Shown in pieces: positions 27,706 to 37,700 of a DNA stretch of 64,000 nucleotides. A program made the translations under genes and the position numbers. The stretch's first letter is position 1; the number at the start of each line of letters is the position of its first letter. The notes under the pieces were generated by a model. It ran no database searches, was not told the origin of the DNA, and was given only the letters and a program-made list of their open reading frames with translations. Source of the stretch: Chryseobacterium sp. CH25 (GTDB lineage Bacteria; Bacteroidota; Bacteroidia; Flavobacteriales; Weeksellaceae); the NCBI RefSeq assembly GCF_004119455.1, contig NZ_NRQT01000008.1, positions 62,001 through 126,000 on the forward strand, read 5' to 3'.

Positions 27706-29391
27706 TTAATCGACACCGGTCTTAGAAAATGAACCATGAAGCGAAGAAGACATTCTTAATTGCTCAACGAAATATGAAGGTGTAAAACCTGTTTCTTTTT
27801 TGAAAGCATTAACGAATACACGTGGCGTGGCATATCCACATTCCTCCGCCAAATAGGTGATTTTATATTCTCTATATATTGGATTCTCGTAGAGTTTGTT
27901 CATAATGTAGTTAATACGCAGTTCGTTGATATAGCTGGTAAAGTTATGTTCTCTATACACTTTAATGATCTCCGAGAGATATTTTGGATTTGTATTGAGA
28001 TGATTAGCCATCCAGGTAAGGCTCAAGTCCTTCCGAAGATATTTATCCGAATTTTCAAATTTTTCTAGTTTAAAGAGCAGCACTTTTATTGTCTCATCTG
28101 TTATAACAACTGATGATTTGGGTTCATTGCTTTTAATATCATGCGATAATTCTGTTTCAATTTGGTGCTCTTTTTCATTATTTATTTTAGCTATTAACGC
28201 TTCATATTTTTTATGAATAATTCTTTTTCTCCTTTTCCAAAGGATAATTGTGATTGCTCCTGCAATAAAAATAAGTACCCCGATGATAATCAACTGTTTT
28301 TTAGAGCTTTCCTTATGTCCTTTATCCACCTCTGCTACAATCTTCTTTATTGTGGTATCAGCATTTGTTCTGCCAGCAATCGTAATACTGTCCTTAAGAT
28401 TAGTATATTGCCGCATATAATATTTAGATCTCTCCTTGTCACCAATTTCCATATAACTGGTGGCCAGAAACTCAAAGGACTCTACTCTTGAAGATGGACG
28501 CCTAGATTGCTTTTCCAATTGCAGTGAACGGTTTGCATAATCAATGGATTTTCGGTATTCTTTCTTTTCCAGATACAGCCAGCTCAACTGATTCAAAAGT
28601 GTAGTTTGTGAACGGATAGGCAGACCATCTGTTTCCTTCTGAAACTTTTCGGCTTTCAGAAGATTTTTTTCTGCCCTTTCAAGATTCCCTTTCTCATCAG
28701 AATATTCCAGATAAAAAATACCTAAGCGGATATAGATAAAAATGATTTCATTATATTTCATCTTCTTGGGTATCTCTTTGTTTTTATCTTTTATTTTCAG
28801 CCCTACTTCCAGAGATTTATTAAGATAATAAAGTGTTGAATCTTTGTAATTCTGCTTTTGGAACTGATGATTCATACTATTATAATAAGAATGTAGATCC
28901 ATATAGCTTTGGGTCAGTCTCAAGTATTTCCTGTCAGGGTTTTTTATTGTTTTTGCAAATCTAATGGCAATTTCCACATCCTTCTTACTTGCATCATCAA
29001 GGCCGATATACATTAAAGCCATTGCATTCTTTCTATAGATACTGGATATAACCCCTGAAGTATCTTCTTTTTTATTTAGAATTATTTTTTTCAACTGATT
29101 TCCCAATTCTACAATCTCTTTATTCTTATCCTGCATACCATATGCACCCATTAAGTAATCACCACTCAATACAATACCTTTTTCAAATTTTAATCTTCTT
29201 GAGGCTTCTTGCAGTTGAAGCAGCATGATTTCTTGTTGTTTTGAATTTATAGAACTATCATTCTTTTTGATGTATTTCAGTTTCTCAATAATCATTTCTG
29301 CTGTCATAGATTTAGAGGTCAACTTCTCTACATTTTGGGCAAATGTTATATAAAACGATAAAAAAATAAAAAATAAACAGATCTTTTTCAT
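27706..29391 (-). CDS. TPR-membrane-AraC hybrid transcriptional regulator
   Basis: 561 aa: signal peptide (FIFLSFYITFAQ), TPR-like helices over residues 30-340, including YRKSIDYANRSLQLEKQ, one membrane helix (QLIIIGVLIFIAGAITIILW) near residue 370, a cytoplasmic linker and an AraC C-terminus (YLSEIIKVYREHNFTSYINE, LAEECGYATPRVFVNAFKKE). This is the one-component membrane-spanning regulator type common in Chryseobacterium. The last 130 residues are nearly identical to the paralogue at 25.4 kb, while the TPR halves differ strongly, suggesting the same DNA target type with different inputs. Confidence 0.85.
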   Translation of the reverse strand: MKKICLFFIFLSFYITFAQNVEKLTSKSMTAEMIIEKLKYIKKNDSSINSKQQEIMLLQLQEASRRLKFEKGIVLSGDYLMGAYGMQDKNKEIVELGNQLKKIILNKKEDTSGVISSIYRKNAMALMYIGLDDASKKDVEIAIRFAKTIKNPDRKYLRLTQSYMDLHSYYNSMNHQFQKQNYKDSTLYYLNKSLEVGLKIKDKNKEIPKKMKYNEIIFIYIRLGIFYLEYSDEKGNLERAEKNLLKAEKFQKETDGLPIRSQTTLLNQLSWLYLEKKEYRKSIDYANRSLQLEKQSRRPSSRVESFEFLATSYMEIGDKERSKYYMRQYTNLKDSITIAGRTNADTTIKKIVAEVDKGHKESSKKQLIIIGVLIFIAGAITIILWKRRKRIIHKKYEALIAKINNEKEHQIETELSHDIKSNEPKSSVVITDETIKVLLFKLEKFENSDKYLRKDLSLTWMANHLNTNPKYLSEIIKVYREHNFTSYINELRINYIMNKLYENPIYREYKITYLAEECGYATPRVFVNAFKKETGFTPSYFVEQLRMSSSLHGSFSKTGVD

Positions 29392-29921
29392 CAGGAAATA
29401 TGGTTTAGTTTTTAGAACAAAAGTTTATACATAGGAATACAAGCAGTGATTGCATCGTTTGTATACATTGAATATGATTAAAGGTTAATGAATCATCACA
29501 CATAGGTTGATAATAATATTGGTTAATTCCTTGATTTCAATGCTTCATTAAGCATCCCAAAATTGAATATTCAGTATTACAACTGTTTTCCATCATTATC
29601 ATTCATACAAATTTAAGGATATATAAGTCCTAAAAACACAATTCCCTATTTGGGATTACACAGTACTATCACAAAACCCCAATAACCAATAAAACACTGA
29701 TTATCAGTAGTACAAATTTGTAAAACAAATTAAAAAACAGATGAAATTTTCTGAATTATTCCTCTATGAGAGTTGTACATATTTTGGTGTAATCCTAATA
29801 TTGCATCAAACACTAAGCGATTCTGAAAACAACAAAATGAACCTAATATTCTCTTCATATTCAAATACCATCAAGGTATTGTCTCACCCTTTCCTTTTAC
29901 TTTTAAAAACAACTAAAACCC
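29392..29921. other. Long gene-less region upstream of the helix-turn-helix pair
   Basis: 530 bp of very AT-rich sequence between divergent genes. A 65-codon frame (29741-29938) runs into the next gene but has poor composition and I do not accept it. The region is expected to contain promoters in both directions; no operator was recognised. Confidence 0.4.
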
Positions 29922-30344
29922 ATGAGTTCAAATTTTAAAAATATCCATATTGGACAATTTATACATCTACGTGTTCAGGAAAACGGCATCGATTTATACC
30001 GTATCTGCAACTTTATGAAATGTACAGAACCGGAAATTTTTGAAATGTATTCCCAAGAGCATCTGCCCACCAATATCCTGTTGAGATGGAGCAAAATTCT
30101 TGAATATGATTTCTTCCGACTATATTCTCAACATCTGATATTATATGCACCGCCCTCCGCATCAATAAAAGAATACACTCCCTCAAAGCTTCCACAATTC
30201 AGAAAGAACATCTATACCAAGGAGATGATAGATTTTATTTTGGAAGTGATAGAGAAAGAAGAAAAGACCAAGCGTCAAATTACCGATGAATACGGAATTC
30301 CCTATACTACAGTATGTAAATGGATTGCAAAACATAATAAATGA
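29922..30344 (+). CDS. Small helix-turn-helix protein (often labelled transposase-like)
   Basis: 140 aa. The N-terminal half resembles a repressor-type helical domain (IHIGQFIHLRVQENGIDLYR, CTEPEIFEMYSQEHLPTNIL); the C-terminus KRQITDEYGIPYTTVCKWIAK is a homeodomain/Hpr-like helix-turn-helix of the kind found in IS3 OrfA. No integrase partner is present, so a regulatory role is likelier than transposition. A second HTH gene follows 58 bp later. Similar pairs recur in Chryseobacterium genomes, from memory. Confidence 0.65.
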   Translation: MSSNFKNIHIGQFIHLRVQENGIDLYRICNFMKCTEPEIFEMYSQEHLPTNILLRWSKILEYDFFRLYSQHLILYAPPSASIKEYTPSKLPQFRKNIYTKEMIDFILEVIEKEEKTKRQITDEYGIPYTTVCKWIAKHNK

Positions 30345-30402
30345 TTGCTATCATCAAAAGTGACATACCAGGAAACCTTATATAGAATTTTTAATTAATG
30401 TA

Positions 30403-30750
30403 ATGAAAAAACAGACCCAACCTAATTACAGACGGATATATTCAGATATCATTGACCAGAAATTTCCACATAAAAAATTGGAATGCAAAAAACTGTTGGA
30501 AAAGAAAATACTTTTTGCTGTTGATATTATGGAACTGAATAAAAGAATCTTCGGGACAAAAGACCAGGATGTCAAAAATATGAATCAAAAACTACGTTCC
30601 TACAATATTTCAGATATCCAGCACATTCTTGATTATCAGAAAAAACATAAAATGAATAACCTTCAGGTAGCCGAACATTTTGGATTGAGTAGAAATACAA
30701 TGACTAAATGGAGAAGGATGTTCAAACAATACGAAACATCAGACAACTAA
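30403..30750 (+). CDS. Small helix-turn-helix protein
   Basis: 115 aa, very basic. The C-terminal MNNLQVAEHFGLSRNTMTKWR is a clear helix-turn-helix; the N-terminal YRRIYSDIIDQKFPHKKLEC may be a dimerisation or DNA-contact part. Likely co-transcribed with the preceding HTH gene. Together they may regulate the surface-protein block downstream. Confidence 0.65.
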   Translation: MKKQTQPNYRRIYSDIIDQKFPHKKLECKKLLEKKILFAVDIMELNKRIFGTKDQDVKNMNQKLRSYNISDIQHILDYQKKHKMNNLQVAEHFGLSRNTMTKWRRMFKQYETSDN

Positions 30751-30884
30751 CTAAAATACAATACATTAAATAAAATAAAACAGCTGTATAATTCCGAATT
30801 ATACCTATCAATATCTTGCTCAATTATCCTGACAGTGATAATATTGCGCTGAAATAATTTAGTCTTTTCGGGATCCAATTTATT

Positions 30885-31490
30885 TTGAAAGAGTATATCA
30901 TGCAAATTCTAAAAACTATAACGATGAAAGTAATCTTCCCTTCCAATACCAAGTGGGGAAGGTTTTTCTTCCTGGTTTTACTGTTTGTTAACTTTCATAG
31001 TATATATGCTGCCTGTAAGCCTGAAGAAACAGATACTGATATTAACAACAATCCGGCAGCAGCCACAATATTTATCTCAAAAGAAACCACTGTTTCAGGA
31101 TTGGAGTATTTACATATTTCCCAACCGGATGTAAAAAAAGGGGGAAGTAAACTCATAACTGCCAAAAAGCCTAAAAAGGTAAAAAAACTATTAAAAAAAA
31201 CACAACCTAAACATTCTAAAGTAAGCCCAAAACCCCAAAGCTATTATACTCTTAGCAGTGCAACAAAATCAGATCTGTTTGTTTATCATTCTTCCAGCAA
31301 AATCGTCTATGCTTTTGGATCTGGATCATTTAACTTCAAATCTATTGTTACAGATGAACTGAAGACGATTGATATACTGATTGTTCTATTGGGTATTTTT
31401 CTTATCATTTTTTATAAAAGCCGAATATTTTTCAATTATTATTTTTCAAAAAAGTTCCAAAGGCCCCCACCTGTAATAGGGTCCATATAA
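30885..31490 (+). CDS. Hypothetical exported membrane protein
   Basis: 201 aa. An N-terminal hydrophobic segment (WGRFFFLVLLFVNFHSIYA) is a signal peptide or anchor; a lysine-rich middle (KKPKKVKKLLKKTQPKHSK) and a second membrane helix near the C-terminus (IDILIVLLGIFLIIFY) follow. The start may be the internal ATG at 30924 or so. No known domain. It precedes the giant surface protein on the same strand. Confidence 0.6.
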   Translation: MKEYIMQILKTITMKVIFPSNTKWGRFFFLVLLFVNFHSIYAACKPEETDTDINNNPAAATIFISKETTVSGLEYLHISQPDVKKGGSKLITAKKPKKVKKLLKKTQPKHSKVSPKPQSYYTLSSATKSDLFVYHSSSKIVYAFGSGSFNFKSIVTDELKTIDILIVLLGIFLIIFYKSRIFFNYYFSKKFQRPPPVIGSI

Positions 31491-31590
31491 TTACATTTAA
31501 TTGAGGGTATCTAAAGAATTACTTATCATTTCTATTCCTTAATTTTTTAATGGGAAGTCATGTTCTGACGCATTTTGCCGGATAATTCCG

Positions 31591-31727
31591 ATGCAAACAG
31601 GATACTTATTTCCTTTTAAAAAAGAATCTGATCAGGTAAAACAGATACACAAAGAACAATATTAGATGTATCCGGAAAAGTTTCTAATAAAACCATCATT
31701 GCATGGTATCGTTTCCACATGAACTAA
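31591..31727 (+). pseudogene. Possible remnant of a third small HTH gene
   Basis: A short frame MQTGYLFPFKKESDQVKQIH is followed, one base out of frame, by LDVSGKVSNKTIIAWYRFH ending MN-stop. The second part resembles the helix-turn-helix end of the 115-aa protein (VAEHFGLSRNTMTKWR). The resemblance is short, so this is tentative. Confidence 0.25.
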
Positions 31728-31743
31728 AAATAAAATTCAAATA

Positions 31744-34700
31744 ATGAGAAAACACAAACTCTTTTTATTCATATTGCTCTTTCTGGGTAATTTGATACTA
31801 TACGCACAGTGTAGCGTGAATGCAGGAGGAAATGCCACCATATGTGGCACATCCTATACCCTGCAGGGAAGCTCCTCAGGCAGTTCAAACGGAGTAGCTG
31901 TCTGGACCCTCGTATCCAAACCTTCAGGCGCTCCTGATCCGGTGATCAGCAATACCAACTCTCTGACCCCCAATATTACGGGAATGACTTATCCTGGAAA
32001 TTATGTATTCCAGTTGACCCAAAACTGCAGCCCATCAGGATCTGCAACATCGCAAGTAACCATTACTGCACCGGGAGATATTTCTGCCTTTACCGCAGGA
32101 CCGGATATTACCAATGTGCCGGCTACTACAGGTACTGTTACCCTCAACGGTGTAGTACCAGCAGGTTATACAGCATCTTGGACGTATTATAACATTCTCG
32201 ATAAAGAACGCTATAATAACACTACTACGACTAATGCTATAATGTCTAATAACAATACGGCAAATCCAACACTCGCTCTTATAAAAAAAGGAAATCATGA
32301 TATTGATCCTGCTTATCGTGTGGTGTTAAGAATTACCTCTATTAATAATCCTAGTTGTTGGTATGAAGATTATGCTATTGTTAGATTTATTCCCAACCAG
32401 AATCTTATATTCAATCCAACATACAGCCATTGTTATTCTTCAACAAATAATGATCGTTATATTGGTTTAGCCAATAATTCTCCTGTATTTTCAACTAGTT
32501 ATCCTAATGTTTCTGGTAACCCGGCTTTCGGTACAACAATTTCTGTTAATCCGATAAGCCAGCCTATTGGTGGAAATATTTCCTTTAAAGAAATAACAGG
32601 AACCAACCTATACTTAAATGGGATAAATGTAATAGGAACCTATGCATTTACTATAACTATTTCAAATTCTAACGGAAACTACACCACCCCTCAAATTACT
32701 TATACCTATAACGGTACATCACCTAATCAGGTAAGCTTTTTAGACTCTGCATATCCTAATCAAATGCAAGTATATTCCTCCGGTAGTAGTGGAGGTGCAA
32801 TTTATTGTAACATGGTTGGTTCTAATACCCCAATCTCTTTTTATTTTAAGATTGATCCCTCCAACTTGCCAACTATTATTACAAAAGTAACGACAAGTGG
32901 GACACTCCCATCTGGCGGAGCTCCAGGAATAGTGGAAAACGGAGCAGGTACAATGGACAGAAGTGCTACATTAACCCCTCCTACAGGCGGTTGGAGAGCA
33001 GGTACTTATCGTTTTTCTATAAGCACTACTTCGGGAGCATGTAGTGTATCTCAAAGTTATTATATTCATATATCAGATGGAGCTCGCCCTAATGTTGACG
33101 TCAATAACATGACAATATGTTATTCTGGTTCTGGTAACACTTCTGCTACCATAGCACTTCCTTCTGTCTATCAGGAAAGTGCTTCAAATCCTAGTTATTT
33201 TCAGAATTTTAGCGGCAGATATGATTTTACGCTTGTCTCTAAACCTTCAGGTGCAGCTGATCCTGTTTACGAATCAACAAACCTTAGGAAATTTACCAAT
33301 ACTTCTACAACCATTAGTAACTTAAATAAAGAAGGAGAATATGTTTTCAAAATAAAAGCAGTTCCGGATGCAGGTGGTGTAGATCCAAAGTTTATTAGCT
33401 TAGAATATGCCTGTTCGGGAACATCTTTAGAAGATACATTTTCGATATTCGTTTCCCAACAAATAGGTGCTAATGCAGGATCTGCCCAAACATTGGTAGG
33501 ATCTGCCCAGACAACTCTTAATGGAAACAATCCAGGAGTAACCTCTACAGGAGTTTGGACTTTGGTATCAAAGCCAGCAGGAGCAGCCAATCCTGTTATT
33601 GTAACACCAACAGCCTACAATACAAACGTTACAGGGCTTAATAATACAGGTACTTATACTTTTCGATGGACAGTTACTACGGGTACTTGTGTGAGCACCA
33701 GTGATGCTTCAGTGAATGTTACTGCACTTTCCCCGGGAGGAGTAAATGCTGCTGTATGGTATAAAGCAGATGCTGCTGTATATTCCGATGCGGGTACTAC
33801 CCCATCAGCGGATAATACAGCTATTCAGCAATGGAATGACCAAATGGGTACAGGATATCATCTTGTACAGGCTACTGCTGCACAAAAGCCTACTTTCTCT
33901 AACCAAAGTACCCTTGCTAACTTTAATCCAACCGTAACCTTTAATTCTACAGGACACGGAGTAGGACAAGGTGGCTTTATGGCTGCGGACCCTGGTGCAG
34001 GAAATGCCATTATAAACCGTGCACAGGGAAGTATCTATATCGCCGGTAAAATGAATACTCTTGGTGCTGCAGGGCTGGCAGGCTTTGATCAGACCATGGA
34101 TTATCCGGGGCTGCATATTTCTAATAATGCAACAACTGATAAACTTTTATTTTATACAGCAGGAAGTGGTTACACCACACTATCCACCAATTTATTTGCA
34201 GCTAAAAAACCTTTTGTAGCCGGCTCTTCATGGCTGAATGCAGCAGGGGCTACAGCAGCATACACACTTGCTAAAGCATGGTTAGACGGCAACGAGTCTG
34301 TTTATAATAATACTGATATTAACGTCAATACAATTGATAATGCAACAACCCGTCTTTTCAGAATAGGACGTGATACCAATTGGGGAAGCCATGACGGGCA
34401 GATAAATGAAGTAATTGTATTTGCAACACCTCTTACAGCACTGGAAAAAGCACGTGTAGATTCTTATCTTTCTGTGAAATGGGGAACAACCCTTACAGGA
34501 GATTATGTAAATTCTGCAAGTACTATTATCTGGAATAATACGGCTGCCTATCAAAATAATATTATAGGCATCGGAAGAGATAATCTTTCTACTTTGTATC
34601 AGAAACAGTCCCGAAGTGAGAACCCGGATCAAAAACTGATTATTGGTGCAGGAAATTCTTTAGCGAATACTAATGCCACCAACACCAATATCCTTACTGA

Positions 34701-37700
34701 AGGGCAATTCCTTTTAACTGGTGACAATGGTCAGAAACAAATTCTAACAACTCCACTTTCTTACACAGCCGGTTCTAACGGTGTCACCAACTACCGTTTT
34801 GAATCTATCTGGAAAGTACAGAATACAAATACAGTAGGAACTGTTACGGTTGCATGGCCTAAAAGTATCAGCAACCTGTATTTAGTACAATCCTCTGATG
34901 CAATCTTTGATGGTACAGATATCTTTACCCCAATGGCAACAGAGGTTACGGTAAACGGTGTAATATACAACATTGCTAATGTAACCTTGGCCAACGGACA
35001 ATTCTTCACTTTTGCAGGTTTTGCACAAGCACCTGGAGGAGTTATGGGTGCTGATTTCTGGGTTAAATCAGACGATGCCGGTACAATTGCCACAGCATGG
35101 AAGGACAATTCTGTTTATGCAGACAATATCCCGAACGTAGGCGGAGTAGCTTTATCAGCAGCGGACAGAAATCATAATTTCTATCCATACACCACAGGCT
35201 ATACTTCTGCCAAGTATTTTCATAATAGTAATTCAGTAATGAACCCATTGGGTAATGTAGAATTAGCTAATACTAATACGTCTATCTTCTCCGCGGTAAG
35301 GCCTACTGATTCCTCAGCCGGGCGTATTATAGGGATAGATAACGATGCTGCCAATGCTGCAGAACCGGGAGTTTCCATTACAGCAGCCGGAAATCCAAGA
35401 CAGTATGAATTTTTCAATTCAACAACGTCCTCTGACTTTTCTACCCAGTTCAATATTGGGCAGTCTAATATATTTTCGGCATTAGCCAATAATACCATAG
35501 CAAACGGAGGAACTTCCACTATTGCCGGAGGAGAAAAAAGATTGGGCCTAAATGGCTCTTATCAAACCTTTTCAGGTTTTGCTGCAGCTAATAAATTTCA
35601 GATCTATGGTACAAATCTAAGATTAGGTTATGCTACATGGGATGTAAGCGGAGCTTTCCCTGGTGACCTTATGGAAATTGTATGGTACAACCGTACACTA
35701 ACAGATAATGAGCAATCTAGGGTAAACACCTACCTTGCTATTAAGAATGGAGTTACGGCTACAGAAGATTATCTTACTGCAAACAGTAATACTGTATGGA
35801 GTATTAGTACCAACACAGGCTACAACAATAATATATTTGGTCTGGCAAGAGATAATTCTTCAGCATTACACCAGAAACAGGCAGCCAGCACGGCAACAGG
35901 TCAGAAGCTTGTTATTGGTAATGGAACAACTTTATTGGACTCCAATATTGACAATACCAACAACCTTACAGAAGGACAATTCCTTTTAACTGGTGATAAT
36001 GGTCTGAAACAAAGCCTAACTACTCCACTAACATATACAGCAGGTTCTAACGGAGCAACCAATTACCGTTTTGAATCTATCTGGAAAGTACAGAATACAA
36101 ATAGTGTAGGAATCGTAACGGTAGCATGGCCTAAGAGTATAAAAAACCTGTATTTGGTACAGTCTCCGGATGCCGTTTTTGACGGAACCGATACTTTCAC
36201 ACCAATGATTACAGAAGTTACCATAAATGGAACAGTATACAATACAACAAATGTAACCTTAGCCAATGGACAGTTTTTCACTTTTGCGGGCTTCGGAAAT
36301 GCTCCGGGAGGAGTTGCTGCCAATCTTTCTTACTGGTACAGAGCTGATAAAAATGCAGTGAATACAGGGGCAACAACGGATGTTACAGGATGGACGGATA
36401 TGTGGAACGGAACAACAGTGGCACAAAGAGCTACCAATGCACTTCCTAAATATGCTGTAGGAACATCAAGCTACTTCAACTTCAATCCTGGGATTAACTT
36501 TACAGCTATTAACCAGACGCTAGGTACTATAACAACACAAACTGTAACCAATACCAGCAATGACATATTTACAGTGACCAAAGAAGGCATGACTGCACCA
36601 GGTAGCCCAAATCCTCACTTCCTGAGTATAGGTATGGATAATGTAAATAACACTATTGCAAATTGGGATTATACAGGAATGTATCCTACTACCAATGTCA
36701 TAGAAAGAAGAGTTGTAGGTGGTGGAACACAAATGGTTAATTCAGGGTTACTATACTCTGGCACAATTCCCAGCATTATGTACAACACCTTTACTAATAC
36801 CACATTGGCAAGAGGTCTTAATGGTGCTGCTAACGCTGCTCCTGCAAACTACACAGCTGTAGGTCTTGCCTTGGGAGGTCATGTATTTGGAGATACCCGC
36901 TGGACAGGTAGTGGAAGTGATAACGGTGGATTTATTGGTAACCTTGGAGAGACCATTATTTATGGTGCCGGTAATTTAACTGCTATAGAACGAAGAAGGG
37001 TTGACTCTTACTTAGCGATAAAGTACGGAATTACATTAGGACGTGTAAATACAGACCATTACCTGGATACAGATGGAAACATCGTATGGAACGGTACATC
37101 CAACACAGTTTACAACAATAATATCTTTGGGGTAACACGAGATGATATTGAAGCCTTTGAGCAGAAAGTATCAAAAAGTGTAAATACCGGAACAGTACTT
37201 ACAATTGCAACTATCAATGATTTTGTGAATCCGAATAATGATAACACGCGTACCGGATTTACCACCGACAAAACCTATTTCCTTTTGGGAGATAATACGA
37301 ATACTGCTACAACACCTGTAAATGTTACAGTAGGCACAAAGACTTTTAATAGAATTCCGAGAGTATGGATGGCACAGGAGAAAAAAGCTGACGCAGGCTC
37401 TTTATTCTTTGAAGCTGATCTGACTGCTTATAACAGTACAACGTTCAACACCACATCTGGCATGATAGTAATGCTGGTAGCAGATGATGAAGCTTTCACA
37501 ACCAATGTTACAGTAGTGAACCCTACCTCTAATAATGCTGCTAAATGGGTATTTAACCAAAACATAGCTGATGGCAAGTTCATTACATTTGCCGTAAACC
37601 CTTGCTTTGGTCCGGACTCAGACGGAGACGATGTTCCAGACATGTGTGACTTAGACAGTGATAACGATGGCATTTTGAATACAGCTGAGGGGTATACTTG

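Noticed and set aside
29741-29938. 65-aa frame ahead of the first HTH gene
   Set aside because: Overlaps the start of the HTH gene, lies in very AT-rich DNA and has no recognisable feature.
29922-30750. Insertion sequence formed by the two HTH genes
   Set aside because: No DDE integrase frame, no terminal inverted repeats and no target duplication were found around the pair.
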